A stretch of DNA of 64,000 bases from DASQPR01 sp963836775 (GCA_963836775.1 CAWIKR010000002.1:2232001-2296000), one strand, 5' to 3'. Positions 52,920 to 63,447 are shown, counted from the stretch's first letter. The notes: generated by a model from the sequence alone, not told the origin. A program made the numbers and translations.

Positions 52920-53085
52920 CAATTCCGGATTTTCGGTTGCCGACGTTCCGGTCGCGGGGTTTGGTAACTCTTAGCGGGCGGTAACGAAACGTCGAGCCGG
53001 CGCCAACGGCGGCACCGGTGGCCGCCCGTCGGACACGCGGCCGACCACAGTGGTCGCGCCGGGACACGGAAGGCGGGCACGTTTC

Positions 53086-54090
53086 ATGCGTACCGTTGTG
53101 CGTTTTTCAGCCGCGGCGGCCGGTCTGGCCATAGTGGCTGCCATGGCCGCGGGTTGCGGCTCTAAGGGTTCCTCCGGCACCGCCGCGCCGACCGCGGCGG
53201 GCAAGGGCGGCTGTGCTCCGGTCGCGGACAGCAACCTGGTGGTGCTGACCGACGACAAGCACCTGCAAGCATCCGACAACGTGGTGCCCGCGGTGAACAC
53301 GAAGGCGAATAGCCCGGCTCTGCTCGCGGCTCTGGACGCCGTCTCGGCCTCGCTGGACACGCCGAAGCTGGTGGCGATGAACAAGGAGGTCGACGTCGAC
53401 AAGAAGACGCCGGCCCAGGCGGCAGCCGACTTTGCCAGCCAGAACAACGTGCTCAGCCAGGTCACGCAGACCGGCCCGGGTGGCAAGATCAAGATTGGTA
53501 CGGCCGACTTCGCCGAGAATGAGGAACTGGCCGAGCTCTACAAGTTGGCGCTGACCAAGGCCGGCTACGACGTGACGGTGCAGAAGATCGGTCGCCGCGA
53601 GATCTACGAGCCGGCTCTGGAGAAGAACCAGATCCAGGTCGTTCCGGAATACGCCGCCACGCTCAGCGACTTCCTGAACGCCAAGCAGAACGGCAAGGAC
53701 GCCGCGTCCAAGGCGACTGGCCAGATCGACCAGACTATGGCCGGCCTGACCGAGATGGGCACCAAGGCGAACCTGGTGTTCGGCAAGCCATCGGCCGCCG
53801 CCGACCAGAACGCCTTCGCCGTCACCAAGTCGCTGGCGAGCAAATACAACCTGACGACACTGTCCGATTTCGCGGCCAAGTGCTCCGGCGAGGAGTCGGT
53901 GCTCGCCGGTCCGGCCGAGTGCCCGCAGCGGCCGTTCTGCCAGCCGGGTCTGGACAAGACCTATGGCATCAAGTTCGGCAGCTTCAAGTCCACCGATGCC
54001 GGCGGACCGATCACCAAGACCGCGCTGACCTCCGGTCAGGCGACCATGGGCCTGGTGTTCTCGTCGGACAGCTCGCTGTCAGCCAGCTAG
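53086..54090 (+). CDS. Osmoprotectant-binding lipoprotein, apparently circularly permuted
   Basis: 334 residues. Signal peptide with lipobox MAAGC, Cys24 lipidated. It belongs to the OpuAC/OsmF quaternary-amine binding family, but the segment usually at the C-terminus (LVVLTDDKHLQASDNVVPAV and its helical continuation to about residue 115) comes first. The usual N-terminal segment (GKIKIGTADFAENEELAELY) starts near residue 130. The chain stops at GLVFSSDSS, just where the displaced segment would normally follow. Four cysteines sit in a loop near 265-285. ATG 53086 is behind GGAAGG. It delivers glycine betaine, choline or a similar compound to the permeases. Confidence 0.88.
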   Translation: MRTVVRFSAAAAGLAIVAAMAAGCGSKGSSGTAAPTAAGKGGCAPVADSNLVVLTDDKHLQASDNVVPAVNTKANSPALLAALDAVSASLDTPKLVAMNKEVDVDKKTPAQAAADFASQNNVLSQVTQTGPGGKIKIGTADFAENEELAELYKLALTKAGYDVTVQKIGRREIYEPALEKNQIQVVPEYAATLSDFLNAKQNGKDAASKATGQIDQTMAGLTEMGTKANLVFGKPSAAADQNAFAVTKSLASKYNLTTLSDFAAKCSGEESVLAGPAECPQRPFCQPGLDKTYGIKFGSFKSTDAGGPITKTALTSGQATMGLVFSSDSSLSAS

Positions 54091-54108
54091 TCAGTTAGTC
54101 ATTCAGGG

Positions 54109-54215
54109 TTCATCCCTGGATCTTGCGGGAGCGGTCGCGCCGCCGGGTTATGACCCGAGGACGCGCCGATCAGGCCCGGCATCGCGCCGGCCCGCCGCCA
54201 AGATCCAGGGATGAA
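54109..54215. repeat. Long inverted repeat with 17-bp arms (GGATCTTG family)
   Basis: TTCATCCCTGGATCTTG (54109-54125) pairs perfectly with CAAGATCCAGGGATGAA (54199-54215). The core GGATCTTG/CAAGATCC is the same as in the 49-bp palindromes at 892 and 63237. The 73-base interior contains small hairpins such as CGGGTTATGACCCG. It follows the binding-protein stop by 18 bp and may terminate transcription. Confidence 0.75.
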
Positions 54216-54279
54216 TCGCATCGAGGCGGACCGGCCCACGCTTTTCATTCGTGGAAAATCCTCGGTAACCTCTACAACC

Positions 54280-56586
54280 ATGTCTGCCCCGGAGAACCAC
54301 GACACGCGGGGTCGGCTGCTCACTTTGCTGTTCTGGGGCGGCATCGGGCTCGCTCCGCTGGCCGCGTTGCTGCTCATAGTGGTGGGCAGTTCGACCGCTG
54401 GATTGCGATTTGCCGCACTCCTAGCGATCTTGGCGGTTGTCGCGATCGGTCTCTCGGTCACCCTCAGGCGGGACGCCTCCAGCATCAAGCTGGACATCGA
54501 GGAGACTCTCCTCGACGAGATCGACATGCTCCGCAACGACGTTCGGGCGGACATCACCACGGCCGCTCGCGCCACGCACCGGGCGCTCAGCGAGAAGATG
54601 GGCCATCTGCACGAGTCGGTTGACCACGTGCGCCGCCAAGTCGACGCGGCCGGCTTCGTGGAGCTGGACCGGGCGCCGGCGGCGCCGCCGGTGGCTCCGC
54701 CGCCGCGACGTCCGGCGGTCGGCTCGGCCGCGCCGCCCGGAGTGGTGCAGCGCACCGAGACCGTACGCGTCACGACCCGCACCATCGTCGATCCGGACGA
54801 GGATCACGCCAACTCGCGTGGCAACGGGCACCGGCCGGCGCTGCCGCGCGGTCCCCAGCAGTACGACGACGCCGAGCCGGCCGGAGTCCGCGGCCATCGG
54901 GACGACCGGCCGCCGGCTCGGGGCGCCCTGCAGGCTCGCGACGACTCGTGGCCGGGCCAGCGCGTGGTTCGCAACGACTTCGAGTCAGCGGCTCGGCAGT
55001 CCTGGCGCGATCACGGCGAGGATGACGACCCGGCCAACGACCCGCGATGGACGGGCATGCGCGGCGGCGACCGCTGGGCCGAGGTACGCCACGACGAGCA
55101 CGGGCGCGAGCTGCGGATGGGCGAGCGACGCACGGCGATCCGCACCGACGAGACCGGCACCCAGATGCGGATCGTGGACCGGTGGTCGACCGTCCGCGAA
55201 GAGCGGGCGCGCTCGGCCGACGGGATCGAGACGTTTGAGAACACCGGCGAAACCCGGGCCCAGCGGCGGGCGCGGGTCGAGTCCGAAGAGCCCGGCAGCG
55301 GCGTCGGCAGGGGTCAGCGGGCAGAACCGGACGAGCGACGTGATCCTCGCGCGGGCGAGCGGCGGACCGATCGCGACGACGAGCCGCATCCGCATCGGGA
55401 TGACTCACCATCGTGGCAGCGCGACGGTCGTGACGAGGCCCGCGGACCTCGGGCCGATTCCACTGCCCGTGGACGCTATGACGACGACTCCGGGTCGCGT
55501 GGCCGCCAGGCCGCGCTGCCCAGCGCGGAACGGTCCGGATCCCGGTGGGACGAGGCACCGAGCTGGTCGGCGGCCAGTCGGTCATCGCATCGTCGCGAGG
55601 ACGAGCCGGAATCGGCCGCCCGGGTCAACGGGCACAGCCGTCACGAGCAGCCGACCACGGACGAATCGGACGATCGATCCTGGCGGGATTCGGGATCCCG
55701 CCGGGCCGTTCAGTCTCGCCACGACGACCACGCCGATGAGCGTGCGCGCCGGGACGAGCGGCGCGCCGACCGGGACGAGCGGGACCGCGACGACCAGCTC
55801 CAACGGAGCCGCCGCGAGGCCCCGGAGCAGCGCGGCTACGGCGAGGACCAGGACCGACGGTCGCGTCGCGAGGATCGTGACCAACCGTCCTACGACGGGC
55901 GCGACGATCAAGGCAGCACTCGATCGTCCGGCCACGGCAGCGGTCAGCAAGTGGCCCGGGACGCGGTCCGGGACAGCGGATTCGTGCCCCGCCCGTTGGA
56001 TCAGCGTCGCTGGGAGCCGTCCGACGATCATGGGTTTGACCAGGACGATCGCGGCTACGCGGCGGCCGAACGCATCCCGGTGCAGCGGCCTGGCGAGGCC
56101 GCCCGCGGCTCCGAGGGGCGGCGGGGCGATCGGGTCGAGTCGCGCCGCGACGGCGACGTCTATTCGGGTGGCCGTTCTCGTGACCACGAGGATGGTTCGA
56201 CTGGCAGGTCCACCGATCACCGAGACGCGCCGAATCACCGGGAAGCAGTGAGCCACCGCGAGGCATCCAGCCACCGCGAAGCATCCAGCCACCGCGAGGC
56301 ATCCAGTCACCGTGAGGCGCCCGCGGACCGCAACGGCCGGGACCTGGACTGGCCGCCGCGAGACGGCGTGAGCTGGGACACCACCGGTCGGCGCGAGGCG
56401 CCCGCGGTCCGCCGCGACGCCGCGGTCAGCCCGGCCGGCCCGAGCGACAGCCAGCCGCCGCAGCAGTCCGGCACCCGTTCGTCGCGGCGCGACGATGATG
56501 ATCGCTGGGAGCGCGAGCCGAGCGGCCAGCGGTCTCAGATGCGCCGATCGCACGCCTTCGAGGTCACCGACGAGCGCTGGCGCTGA
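54280..56586 (+). CDS. Large Arg/Asp-rich membrane protein of unknown function
   Basis: 768 residues. Two adjacent membrane helices (about 13-35 and 40-58) are followed by a short coiled coil (about 65-120, KLDIEETLLDEIDML) and then about 600 residues of low-complexity, highly charged sequence rich in Arg, Asp, Glu, Ser and His. Inside it is a conserved-looking Trp block (about 255-330, RWAEVRHDE and RWSTVREE repeats) and a run of SHREAS hexapeptides (18-bp units at 56247-56318). ATG 54280 is chosen; ATG 54211 lies inside a palindrome arm. It may correspond to the Ala/Arg-rich membrane protein found near panC in mycobacteria (Rv3604c). Confidence 0.72.
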   Translation: MSAPENHDTRGRLLTLLFWGGIGLAPLAALLLIVVGSSTAGLRFAALLAILAVVAIGLSVTLRRDASSIKLDIEETLLDEIDMLRNDVRADITTAARATHRALSEKMGHLHESVDHVRRQVDAAGFVELDRAPAAPPVAPPPRRPAVGSAAPPGVVQRTETVRVTTRTIVDPDEDHANSRGNGHRPALPRGPQQYDDAEPAGVRGHRDDRPPARGALQARDDSWPGQRVVRNDFESAARQSWRDHGEDDDPANDPRWTGMRGGDRWAEVRHDEHGRELRMGERRTAIRTDETGTQMRIVDRWSTVREERARSADGIETFENTGETRAQRRARVESEEPGSGVGRGQRAEPDERRDPRAGERRTDRDDEPHPHRDDSPSWQRDGRDEARGPRADSTARGRYDDDSGSRGRQAALPSAERSGSRWDEAPSWSAASRSSHRREDEPESAARVNGHSRHEQPTTDESDDRSWRDSGSRRAVQSRHDDHADERARRDERRADRDERDRDDQLQRSRREAPEQRGYGEDQDRRSRREDRDQPSYDGRDDQGSTRSSGHGSGQQVARDAVRDSGFVPRPLDQRRWEPSDDHGFDQDDRGYAAAERIPVQRPGEAARGSEGRRGDRVESRRDGDVYSGGRSRDHEDGSTGRSTDHRDAPNHREAVSHREASSHREASSHREASSHREAPADRNGRDLDWPPRDGVSWDTTGRREAPAVRRDAAVSPAGPSDSQPPQQSGTRSSRRDDDDRWEREPSGQRSQMRRSHAFEVTDERWR

Positions 56587-56679
56587 TACGGGGCGGTCGT
56601 GCCGCTGGCGGCCATGCCGCGCGGTCGCTTAAGGCGGCGTCTTCGCTGCCTCTTCGGAGCGCCTTCGGCGATCCTCATC

Positions 56680-56698
56680 GGCGGCTGTAGACGCCGCC
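56680..56698. terminator. Possible bidirectional hairpin between convergent genes
   Basis: GGCGGC (56680-56685) and GCCGCC (56693-56698) around 7 bases, within the 135-bp gap between the converging 54280 gene and nuoD. No T-tract, so the assignment is weak. Confidence 0.35.
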
Positions 56699-56721
56699 GC
56701 GCCGGCCGGTATGGCCGGAAT

Positions 56722-57867
<1,146 letters not shown>

Positions 57868-57871
57868 GCGC

Positions 57872-58882
57872 TTATGGTAGGCCCCGTGCCGGAGCCGGCA
57901 GATCGATGCCGATCGGGTGCCAGAGCCAGTAATGCCCGCCCAGCCCGGCCGGGTCGGTCAGCTCGGCCGCCACGGTCGCCCGGGCCAGGGCCCGGATGTA
58001 GCCGCCGGGATCCCGGTGGGCCAGCGTCAGTGGTGGTCGCTGCCCGCTCACTCCCAGCTCCCGCAGGGCGTCGGTTTGGCGTACCAGATAGGCCGGCGCA
58101 TCCACCGCGGACGCCGCGGCGTCCATCGCGACGTGCGCGGTCAGATCGGATGATCCATCCGGCACGGGTTGGATCTCCAGGCCTTCGCGGTACGCGGACA
58201 GTGACCCGAGCGTGGGGCGGTCCCCGCGGGTGTGGCCGTAGTCGACGGTGAGCGCGGCCCCGCGCACCACCCGGGACACCGCGTCCGCCCAGGCCTCGTC
58301 CCGGGTCCGCCCGACCTCGGCGCGCAGCCCTTCGGGCCACCAGGCGGCGAGCCATGCCGCGTCGTCCGGATCGGGAGCGGCACCGATCGTTTCCACTCCC
58401 ACCGGGTCGACCAGGACGTACCGCCACTGCCCGTCGGCATCTGCGGTGACCACCTCGACCGGGACGTTGTCCAGCCACTCGGTGGCCAGCAGCAGGCCGG
58501 TGATCCGATCCGGGAGCAGGTGGTCCCAGCCGATCCGGTCCGGGAGGTGATCCGGGCGCCCGGCCACCTCGACGGCGCGGAGCCGCAGCCGGCCTCGCAG
58601 CTCGGCGCTGACCTGAGCCTCCAGGGCGCCCAGCAGCTCGCCCTGGCCGGCACCGACATCGACGACGTCCAGCTCGGCCGGGTGGCCGAGTGCGGCATCC
58701 ACCGCGGCCAGCACCCGGGCGATCGCGGCGGCGAAGACGGGACCGGTGTGCGCACTGGTGCGGAAGTGATCGGCGGGCGCCGGCCGCCGGAAGAACCCGT
58801 TCGGGCCGTAGAGCGCGTCGCTCATCGCCGCGCGCCACGGCCGCGGCGTCGACGATCGGTTCGGCGAGAGCTGTGGGCCCAC
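57872..58882 (-). CDS. MidA/NDUFAF7-like protein arginine methyltransferase (DUF185)
   Basis: 336-residue SAM-dependent methyltransferase. The family's N-terminal signature WRAAMSDALYGPNGFF is at about 16-31, the SAM motif VDVGAGQGELL near 75 and the TEWLDNVPVEV motif (post-I region) near 140. The C-terminal half includes DYGHTRGDRPTLG. The long start GTG 58882 is kept because WRxAMxxALYG is conserved in the family. It is 4 bp upstream of an orphan nuoD, implying co-translation, which supports NuoD as substrate (inference from NDUFAF7). Confidence 0.84.
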   Translation of the reverse strand: MGPQLSPNRSSTPRPWRAAMSDALYGPNGFFRRPAPADHFRTSAHTGPVFAAAIARVLAAVDAALGHPAELDVVDVGAGQGELLGALEAQVSAELRGRLRLRAVEVAGRPDHLPDRIGWDHLLPDRITGLLLATEWLDNVPVEVVTADADGQWRYVLVDPVGVETIGAAPDPDDAAWLAAWWPEGLRAEVGRTRDEAWADAVSRVVRGAALTVDYGHTRGDRPTLGSLSAYREGLEIQPVPDGSSDLTAHVAMDAAASAVDAPAYLVRQTDALRELGVSGQRPPLTLAHRDPGGYIRALARATVAAELTDPAGLGGHYWLWHPIGIDLPAPARGLP

Positions 58883-58970
58883 GCGCGCAGTGTAGAGCGA
58901 GTTTCCGGACTTGCTCGTCGATCACGTTCGGTCGGAGCCGGTGTCGCACGGCCCGGATAGTCTCGATTCG

Positions 58971-60194
58971 ATGCGTGTGCTCCGAGCTGTGTTCGCACCG
59001 CACGTCCGCGCAGTGGTCGCCGACGTGCTGCTGGCGCTCGGGGTCGCCGCGCTGACTCTGCCGGCGGTGTTCGACAACAAGCACGCCGGTCCGCCGTTAT
59101 GGATCATCGGATTCGCGATCGCGATCGCGCTGCTGGTCCGCCGTCGGTGGCCGGTCGGCGTCCTGGTCTTCGGTGGGACGGCGGCGGTGATCGAGATCAT
59201 CGTGTTCCGGCCCGACGTCGAGCCACAGCCATACAACCTGGGCGTCCTGGTCGCGGTCTACACCGTGGTGAAATACGCCGATCGGCTGCGGCCGGGGCTG
59301 ATCGCGGCGGTGCTGATGGGCGTCGCGGCGGTGGTCGAGGTGTTCCGGCACAACACCGAGCAGCCGTGGTGGTCGACCGCAGCCAGCTACGCGCTGATCG
59401 CCGGCGGCGCCTGGCTGTCCGGCTATGTCGGGCGGATCCGCCGCCTCTACATCGCTTCGCTGGAGGAGCGGGCGCTCACCGCCGAGCGGGAACGCGACGC
59501 GTTGACCCGGATCGCGGTCGCCGAGGAGCGCGCGGTGATCGCGCGGGAGCTGCACGACGTGGTCGCGCACAGTCTCGCGGTGATGATCGTGCAGGCCGAC
59601 GGCGCCAGGTACTCACTCGACGGCAGGCCGGACGAGGCACGGGACGCGGTTGCCCAGATCGCGTCGACCGGGCGGGAAGCGCTCGACGATATGCGCCGGC
59701 TGGTCTGCGTGCTGCGGGGGCCGGGAGCCGATCTGACCGACCGGCGCCGGGTGTCGCTCGACGACCTCGATGCGCTTGTCGAGCGCGCCGGCTCGGCCGG
59801 TCTGGACGTGCACACGGTGGTTCGCGGTCACGCCTCGGACCTGCCCCAGGCGGTCCAGGTCACGCTGTTCCGGCTGGTCCAGGAGGCACTGACCAACGTG
59901 CTGCGGCACGCCGGTCCGGGCACCGCCGTGCTGCTGCGGGTGGCCTACGAGAGGGTCCTGGTGTGCATCTCGGTGGCCGACAACGGCCGAGGCCATGCTC
60001 CCGCCGAGGCCCGGTCGGACGCACCACCCGCCGGTGGCCACGGGCTGATCGGCATGGCCGAACGCGTCGCGGTGCTGGGCGGGACATTCTCGGCCGGCGC
60101 CCAACCCGGTGGCGGCTGGCTGGTCGAGGCGACGTTGCCGCTGCACCAGCCGGTGGTGCCCGGACCGCGGCTGGCTCCGGAGGTGCCGGCATGA
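58971..60194 (+). CDS. Sensor histidine kinase (HisKA_3 type)
   Basis: 407 residues. Four to five N-terminal hydrophobic helices (about 15-150) form a membrane sensor with little external sequence. A dimerisation/phosphoacceptor domain follows with His195 in RELHDVVAHS, then an HATPase domain with FRLVQEALTNVLRHAG and GGHGLIGMAERV. It pairs with the NarL-type regulator whose ATG overlaps its stop. Signal unknown. ATG 58971 is the start; an in-frame upstream extension has no initiation signal. Divergent from the methyltransferase gene, 88 bp apart. Confidence 0.93.
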   Translation: MRVLRAVFAPHVRAVVADVLLALGVAALTLPAVFDNKHAGPPLWIIGFAIAIALLVRRRWPVGVLVFGGTAAVIEIIVFRPDVEPQPYNLGVLVAVYTVVKYADRLRPGLIAAVLMGVAAVVEVFRHNTEQPWWSTAASYALIAGGAWLSGYVGRIRRLYIASLEERALTAERERDALTRIAVAEERAVIARELHDVVAHSLAVMIVQADGARYSLDGRPDEARDAVAQIASTGREALDDMRRLVCVLRGPGADLTDRRRVSLDDLDALVERAGSAGLDVHTVVRGHASDLPQAVQVTLFRLVQEALTNVLRHAGPGTAVLLRVAYERVLVCISVADNGRGHAPAEARSDAPPAGGHGLIGMAERVAVLGGTFSAGAQPGGGWLVEATLPLHQPVVPGPRLAPEVPA

Positions 60195-60847
60195 TCCGGG
60201 TCGTCCTGGTCGATGATCAGATGCTGGTCCGGGCCGGATTCCGGCTGGTGCTGTCGTCCCAGCCGGACATCGAGGTGGTCGGCGAGGCCGGCGATGGCGC
60301 CGAGGCGCTGCGCCTTCTCAAGACGGTCGAGGCGGACGTGGTCGTGATGGACATCCGGATGCCGGTGCTGGACGGCGTCGCGGCGACCCGGGAGTTGACC
60401 GCCAGCGGAAGCTGCGCGCGGGTGCTTGTGCTGACCACATTCGACACGGACGAGGATGCTTTCGCCGCGCTTCGAGCCGGTGCGTCCGGATTCATGCTCA
60501 AGAATTCCCCGCCGGAGGATTTGCTGAACGCGATCCGGGTGGTGGCCGCCGGCGACTCGGTGGTCGCGCCCCGAGTGACGCGGCGGCTGCTGGAGACGTT
60601 CGCCGACCAGCTGGGCGTGCCGCCGAGCGGCGACGCCCGGCTGGATCAGCTGACCGAGCGCGAGCGTGAGGTGCTTCGCCTGGTCGCCCAGGGCCGCTCC
60701 AACGCCGAGATCGCGGACCAGCTGTTCGTCGCCGAGACCACGGTCAAGACCCATGTCGGGCGGATTCTGGCGAAGCTGGGTGTGCGGGATCGGGTGCAGG
60801 CGGTGGTCTTCGCCTACGAGGCTGGGATCGTCAAACCGTCCGGCTGA
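60191..60847 (+). CDS. LuxR/NarL-family response regulator
   Basis: 218 residues. Receiver domain with Asp8-Asp9 (VDDQ), phosphoacceptor Asp54 (VVMDIRMP), Thr near 82 (LTTF) and Lys104 (MLKNS). C-terminal HTH domain (about 150-210) with LTEREREVLRLVAQGRSNAEIA. ATG 60191 overlaps the kinase stop (ATGA), so they are co-translated. Targets are unknown. Confidence 0.94.
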   Translation: MIRVVLVDDQMLVRAGFRLVLSSQPDIEVVGEAGDGAEALRLLKTVEADVVVMDIRMPVLDGVAATRELTASGSCARVLVLTTFDTDEDAFAALRAGASGFMLKNSPPEDLLNAIRVVAAGDSVVAPRVTRRLLETFADQLGVPPSGDARLDQLTEREREVLRLVAQGRSNAEIADQLFVAETTVKTHVGRILAKLGVRDRVQAVVFAYEAGIVKPSG

Positions 60848-60939
60848 TCACAGTGAAAGTCTTCACAGATCCCTATTTGGGGTAACGGTTCATGGTCATA
60901 CTTCGAGGTGACCGGTACTTCACCGAAGAGGACTGGATC

Positions 60940-61878
60940 ATGGAGACTATTGCGCCCACGCGTAGCCTGTCGACGCAGGTCGTCGGCACCCCCACACGCG
61001 AATTGACGATCGGCATCGTCGGCGCCGGCCGCGTCGGCGCGGCTATCGGAGCGGCATTCGCCCGCACCGGCCACAAGATCACCGGGGCTACCGGACGATC
61101 CGATGCCGCCAATGCCCGCATCAACAGCATGCTTCCCGGCACTCCGCACCGCCGTGCCGAAGATGTCGTACGCCATGCCGACCTGGTCATCTTCGCGGTT
61201 CCGGATGACGCTCTGGCCCCGCTCATCGCGCACCTGGGTGAGTCCGGCGCGTTCCGGCCGGGCGTGATCGTGGCGCACACCTCCGGTGCCCACGGCATCG
61301 GCATCCTGCATCCGGCGACCGCCCGCGGCGCCCGGCCGCTGGCCCTGCACCCGGCGATGACGTTCACCGGCCATGCCGAGGACGTGGACCGGCTGTTCTC
61401 CGGCATCTCGTTCGGTGTCACCGCACCCGATGATCTGCGGCACGTGGCCACGGAGCTGGTGGCGGAACTCAATGGCAGCCCGGAATGGGTCCCGGACGAG
61501 CGCCGCGCGCTCTATCACACGGCTCTCGCCCACGGTGCCAATCACTTGGTCACTCTCGTCAATGAGGCTCTCGACCGGCTGCGAGACTCCGGCGTCGTGC
61601 ACCCGGAGCGGGTGCTCAGCCCGCTGTTGCATGCCGCGCTCGACAACACCCTGACGATGGGTGATGCGGCTCTGACCGGCCCGGTGTCGCGCGGCGACGC
61701 CGGCACTGTTGCCAAGCATCTGGACACACTGCACGAGACCGCTCCGGACTCGGTACCGACCTACCTGGCGCTCGCTCGGCGGACCGCCGATCGGGCGATC
61801 GCCGCCGGCCGGTTGTCGCCGGCCGACGCCGAGCCACTGCTCGGTGTGCTCGCCAGCCGGCCGTCGGAAGAGTTCTGA
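60940..61878 (+). CDS. Rossmann-like DUF2520 oxidoreductase-type protein
   Basis: 312 residues. N-terminal NAD(P)-binding GIVGAGRVGAAIG at about 25-37, then FAVPDDALAPLI, HTSGAHGIGIL and HPAMTFTG, the pattern of the DUF2520/Rossmann-like family (related to F420-dependent NADP reductase and pyrroline-5-carboxylate reductase). The C-terminal part is helical. ATG 60940 with a GAGGA ribosome-binding site is preferred over an upstream in-frame start at 60892. panC overlaps its stop by one base. It corresponds to Rv3603c; a ketopantoate-reductase-like role in pantothenate synthesis has been suggested by context only. Confidence 0.88.
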   Translation: METIAPTRSLSTQVVGTPTRELTIGIVGAGRVGAAIGAAFARTGHKITGATGRSDAANARINSMLPGTPHRRAEDVVRHADLVIFAVPDDALAPLIAHLGESGAFRPGVIVAHTSGAHGIGILHPATARGARPLALHPAMTFTGHAEDVDRLFSGISFGVTAPDDLRHVATELVAELNGSPEWVPDERRALYHTALAHGANHLVTLVNEALDRLRDSGVVHPERVLSPLLHAALDNTLTMGDAALTGPVSRGDAGTVAKHLDTLHETAPDSVPTYLALARRTADRAIAAGRLSPADAEPLLGVLASRPSEEF

Positions 61879-62783
61879 TGCTGATCGCACCGACGCGCGC
61901 CGAGCTAGCAGCGACGCGCGGCAAGTTCGATGGTCCCTCGGGTGCGTCTCGAAACGGCGCCCCGGCCGCGGGCACGGTCGGCGTTGTCATGACCATGGGT
62001 GCGCTGCACGAGGGGCATGAGGCTCTGATCAAGGCGGCCCGCGAGCGAGCCGACCACGTGCTCGTCACCATTTTTGTCAACCCGCTGCAGTTCGGGCCGA
62101 ACGAGGACTTCGACCGCTATCCGCGGACTTTCGACGACGACCTCGCGATCTGCGAGCGCCTCGGCGTCGACCTGGTGTTCGCGCCGTCGGTCGACGAGAT
62201 GTATCCGCACGGCCAGCCTCAGGTGCGTCTCAATCCGGGCCCGCGTGGCGAAGTCCTGGAGGGCGCCAGCCGCCCCGGGTTCTTCCACGGTGTCCTCACC
62301 GTGGTGATGAAGCTGCTCCAGCTGACGCGGCCGGACTACGCGTTCTTCGGCGAGAAGGACTACCAGCAGCTCGCGATGATCACACAGATGGTCGCGGACC
62401 TCGACATGCCGGTGACGGTCGTCGGCGTCCCCACCGATCGGGAGCCGGACGGCCTGGCTCGCTCCAGCCGCAACCGGTATCTGTCGGCGGCCGGGCGCGA
62501 GGCCGGGCTGGGTCTGTCCACGGCTCTCCGGGCCGGTGCCGACGCGGCCGCGTCCGGGGCATCAGCTGCTCAGGTGCTCGCGACGGTGCACGACGCCTTC
62601 GCCGCGGCGGCGCGCCGGGCGACCGAACCGCTGGAGCTTGACTACGCCGCGCTGACCGGAGTGGATCTGGGACCGGCGCCCGCGCACGGATCAGCTCGGC
62701 TGCTGATCGCCGCCTGGGTCGGGCGCAACAACGGCAAGCCCGGCACCCGCCTGATCGACAACCTCGGTGTGGAGCTCCGCTGA
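61878..62783 (+). CDS. panC: Pantothenate synthetase
   Basis: 301 residues. Condenses pantoate and beta-alanine with ATP. The nucleotidyltransferase HxGH motif appears in MTMGALHEGHEAL (about 37-49), and the KMSKS-like loop is in LARSSRNRYLS. FGEKDYQQLAMI marks the pantoate site. It shares an ATG overlapping the preceding stop (TGATG), and panD starts the same way at its own stop, forming a DUF2520-panC-panD operon. The length is typical. Confidence 0.96.
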   Translation: MLIAPTRAELAATRGKFDGPSGASRNGAPAAGTVGVVMTMGALHEGHEALIKAARERADHVLVTIFVNPLQFGPNEDFDRYPRTFDDDLAICERLGVDLVFAPSVDEMYPHGQPQVRLNPGPRGEVLEGASRPGFFHGVLTVVMKLLQLTRPDYAFFGEKDYQQLAMITQMVADLDMPVTVVGVPTDREPDGLARSSRNRYLSAAGREAGLGLSTALRAGADAAASGASAAQVLATVHDAFAAAARRATEPLELDYAALTGVDLGPAPAHGSARLLIAAWVGRNNGKPGTRLIDNLGVELR

Positions 62784-63202
62784 TGCTGCGTACGATGTTG
62801 AAATCCAAGATCCATCGAGCGACCGTGACACAGGCGGATCTGCACTACGTGGGTTCCGTGACGATCGATCAGGACCTGCTGGACGCGGCCGATCTGTGGG
62901 CAGGTGAACAGGTCGCGATCGTGGACGTGACCAACGGGGCGCGGCTGGAGACCTACGTGATCCCAGGTCCACGCGGCTCCGGCGTGATCGGCATCAACGG
63001 CGCCGCGGCGCACCTGGTGCACCCGGGCGACCTGGTGATCCTGATCGCGTACGGCCAGATGGACGAAGCCGAGGCGCGCGCGTATCAGCCTCGGGTGGTG
63101 CATGTCGATGCCGACAACCGGGTGATCGAGCTGGGCAGCGATCCGGCCGTTGCGGTCGACGGCATGGTGGGGGATCTCGTCTCCGGAGCCCTGGTCGCCT
63201 GA
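62783..63202 (+). CDS. panD: Aspartate 1-decarboxylase precursor
   Basis: 139 residues. Makes beta-alanine for PanC. The self-processing Gly24-Ser25 bond lies in YVGSVTID, generating the pyruvoyl group on Ser25. Conserved blocks WAGEQVAIVDV and GINGAAAHLVHPGDLVI follow. The ATG overlaps the panC stop. A 49-bp palindrome 34 bp downstream is a probable terminator. Confidence 0.96.
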   Translation: MLRTMLKSKIHRATVTQADLHYVGSVTIDQDLLDAADLWAGEQVAIVDVTNGARLETYVIPGPRGSGVIGINGAAAHLVHPGDLVILIAYGQMDEAEARAYQPRVVHVDADNRVIELGSDPAVAVDGMVGDLVSGALVA

Positions 63203-63236
63203 CCCGTCGTCACCCGGATCAAGGCCCTTACCACCT

Positions 63237-63285
63237 GGATCTTGAACGTTTGTCGTCGTGTGAGAGCGATAAGAGTTCAAGATCC
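63237..63285. repeat. 49-bp palindromic repeat, copy 2 (possible terminator)
   Basis: Arms GGATCTTGAAC (63237-63247) and GTTCAAGATCC (63275-63285) are identical to those at 892-940. The 27-base interior aligns with the reverse complement of copy 1 at about 17 of 27 positions (TTGTCG...GCGATAA). It lies just beyond panD, as copy 1 lies at the end of the kinase gene. Confidence 0.8.
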
Positions 63286-63447
63286 GAGCGGGTTTGGATG
63301 GGTCGGCGGAAACCGGAATGGGTCCGGGCTAGTCAAGGAGGAAATGTCCGGGCTGCCCGGTTCTTCTGGACTGGCGGATCTCCGGGTGCTACATTTACTG
63401 AGCGGACCTGCCCCACAATTCGTGGACCAGCGGGTCTGCTTCTTTGC

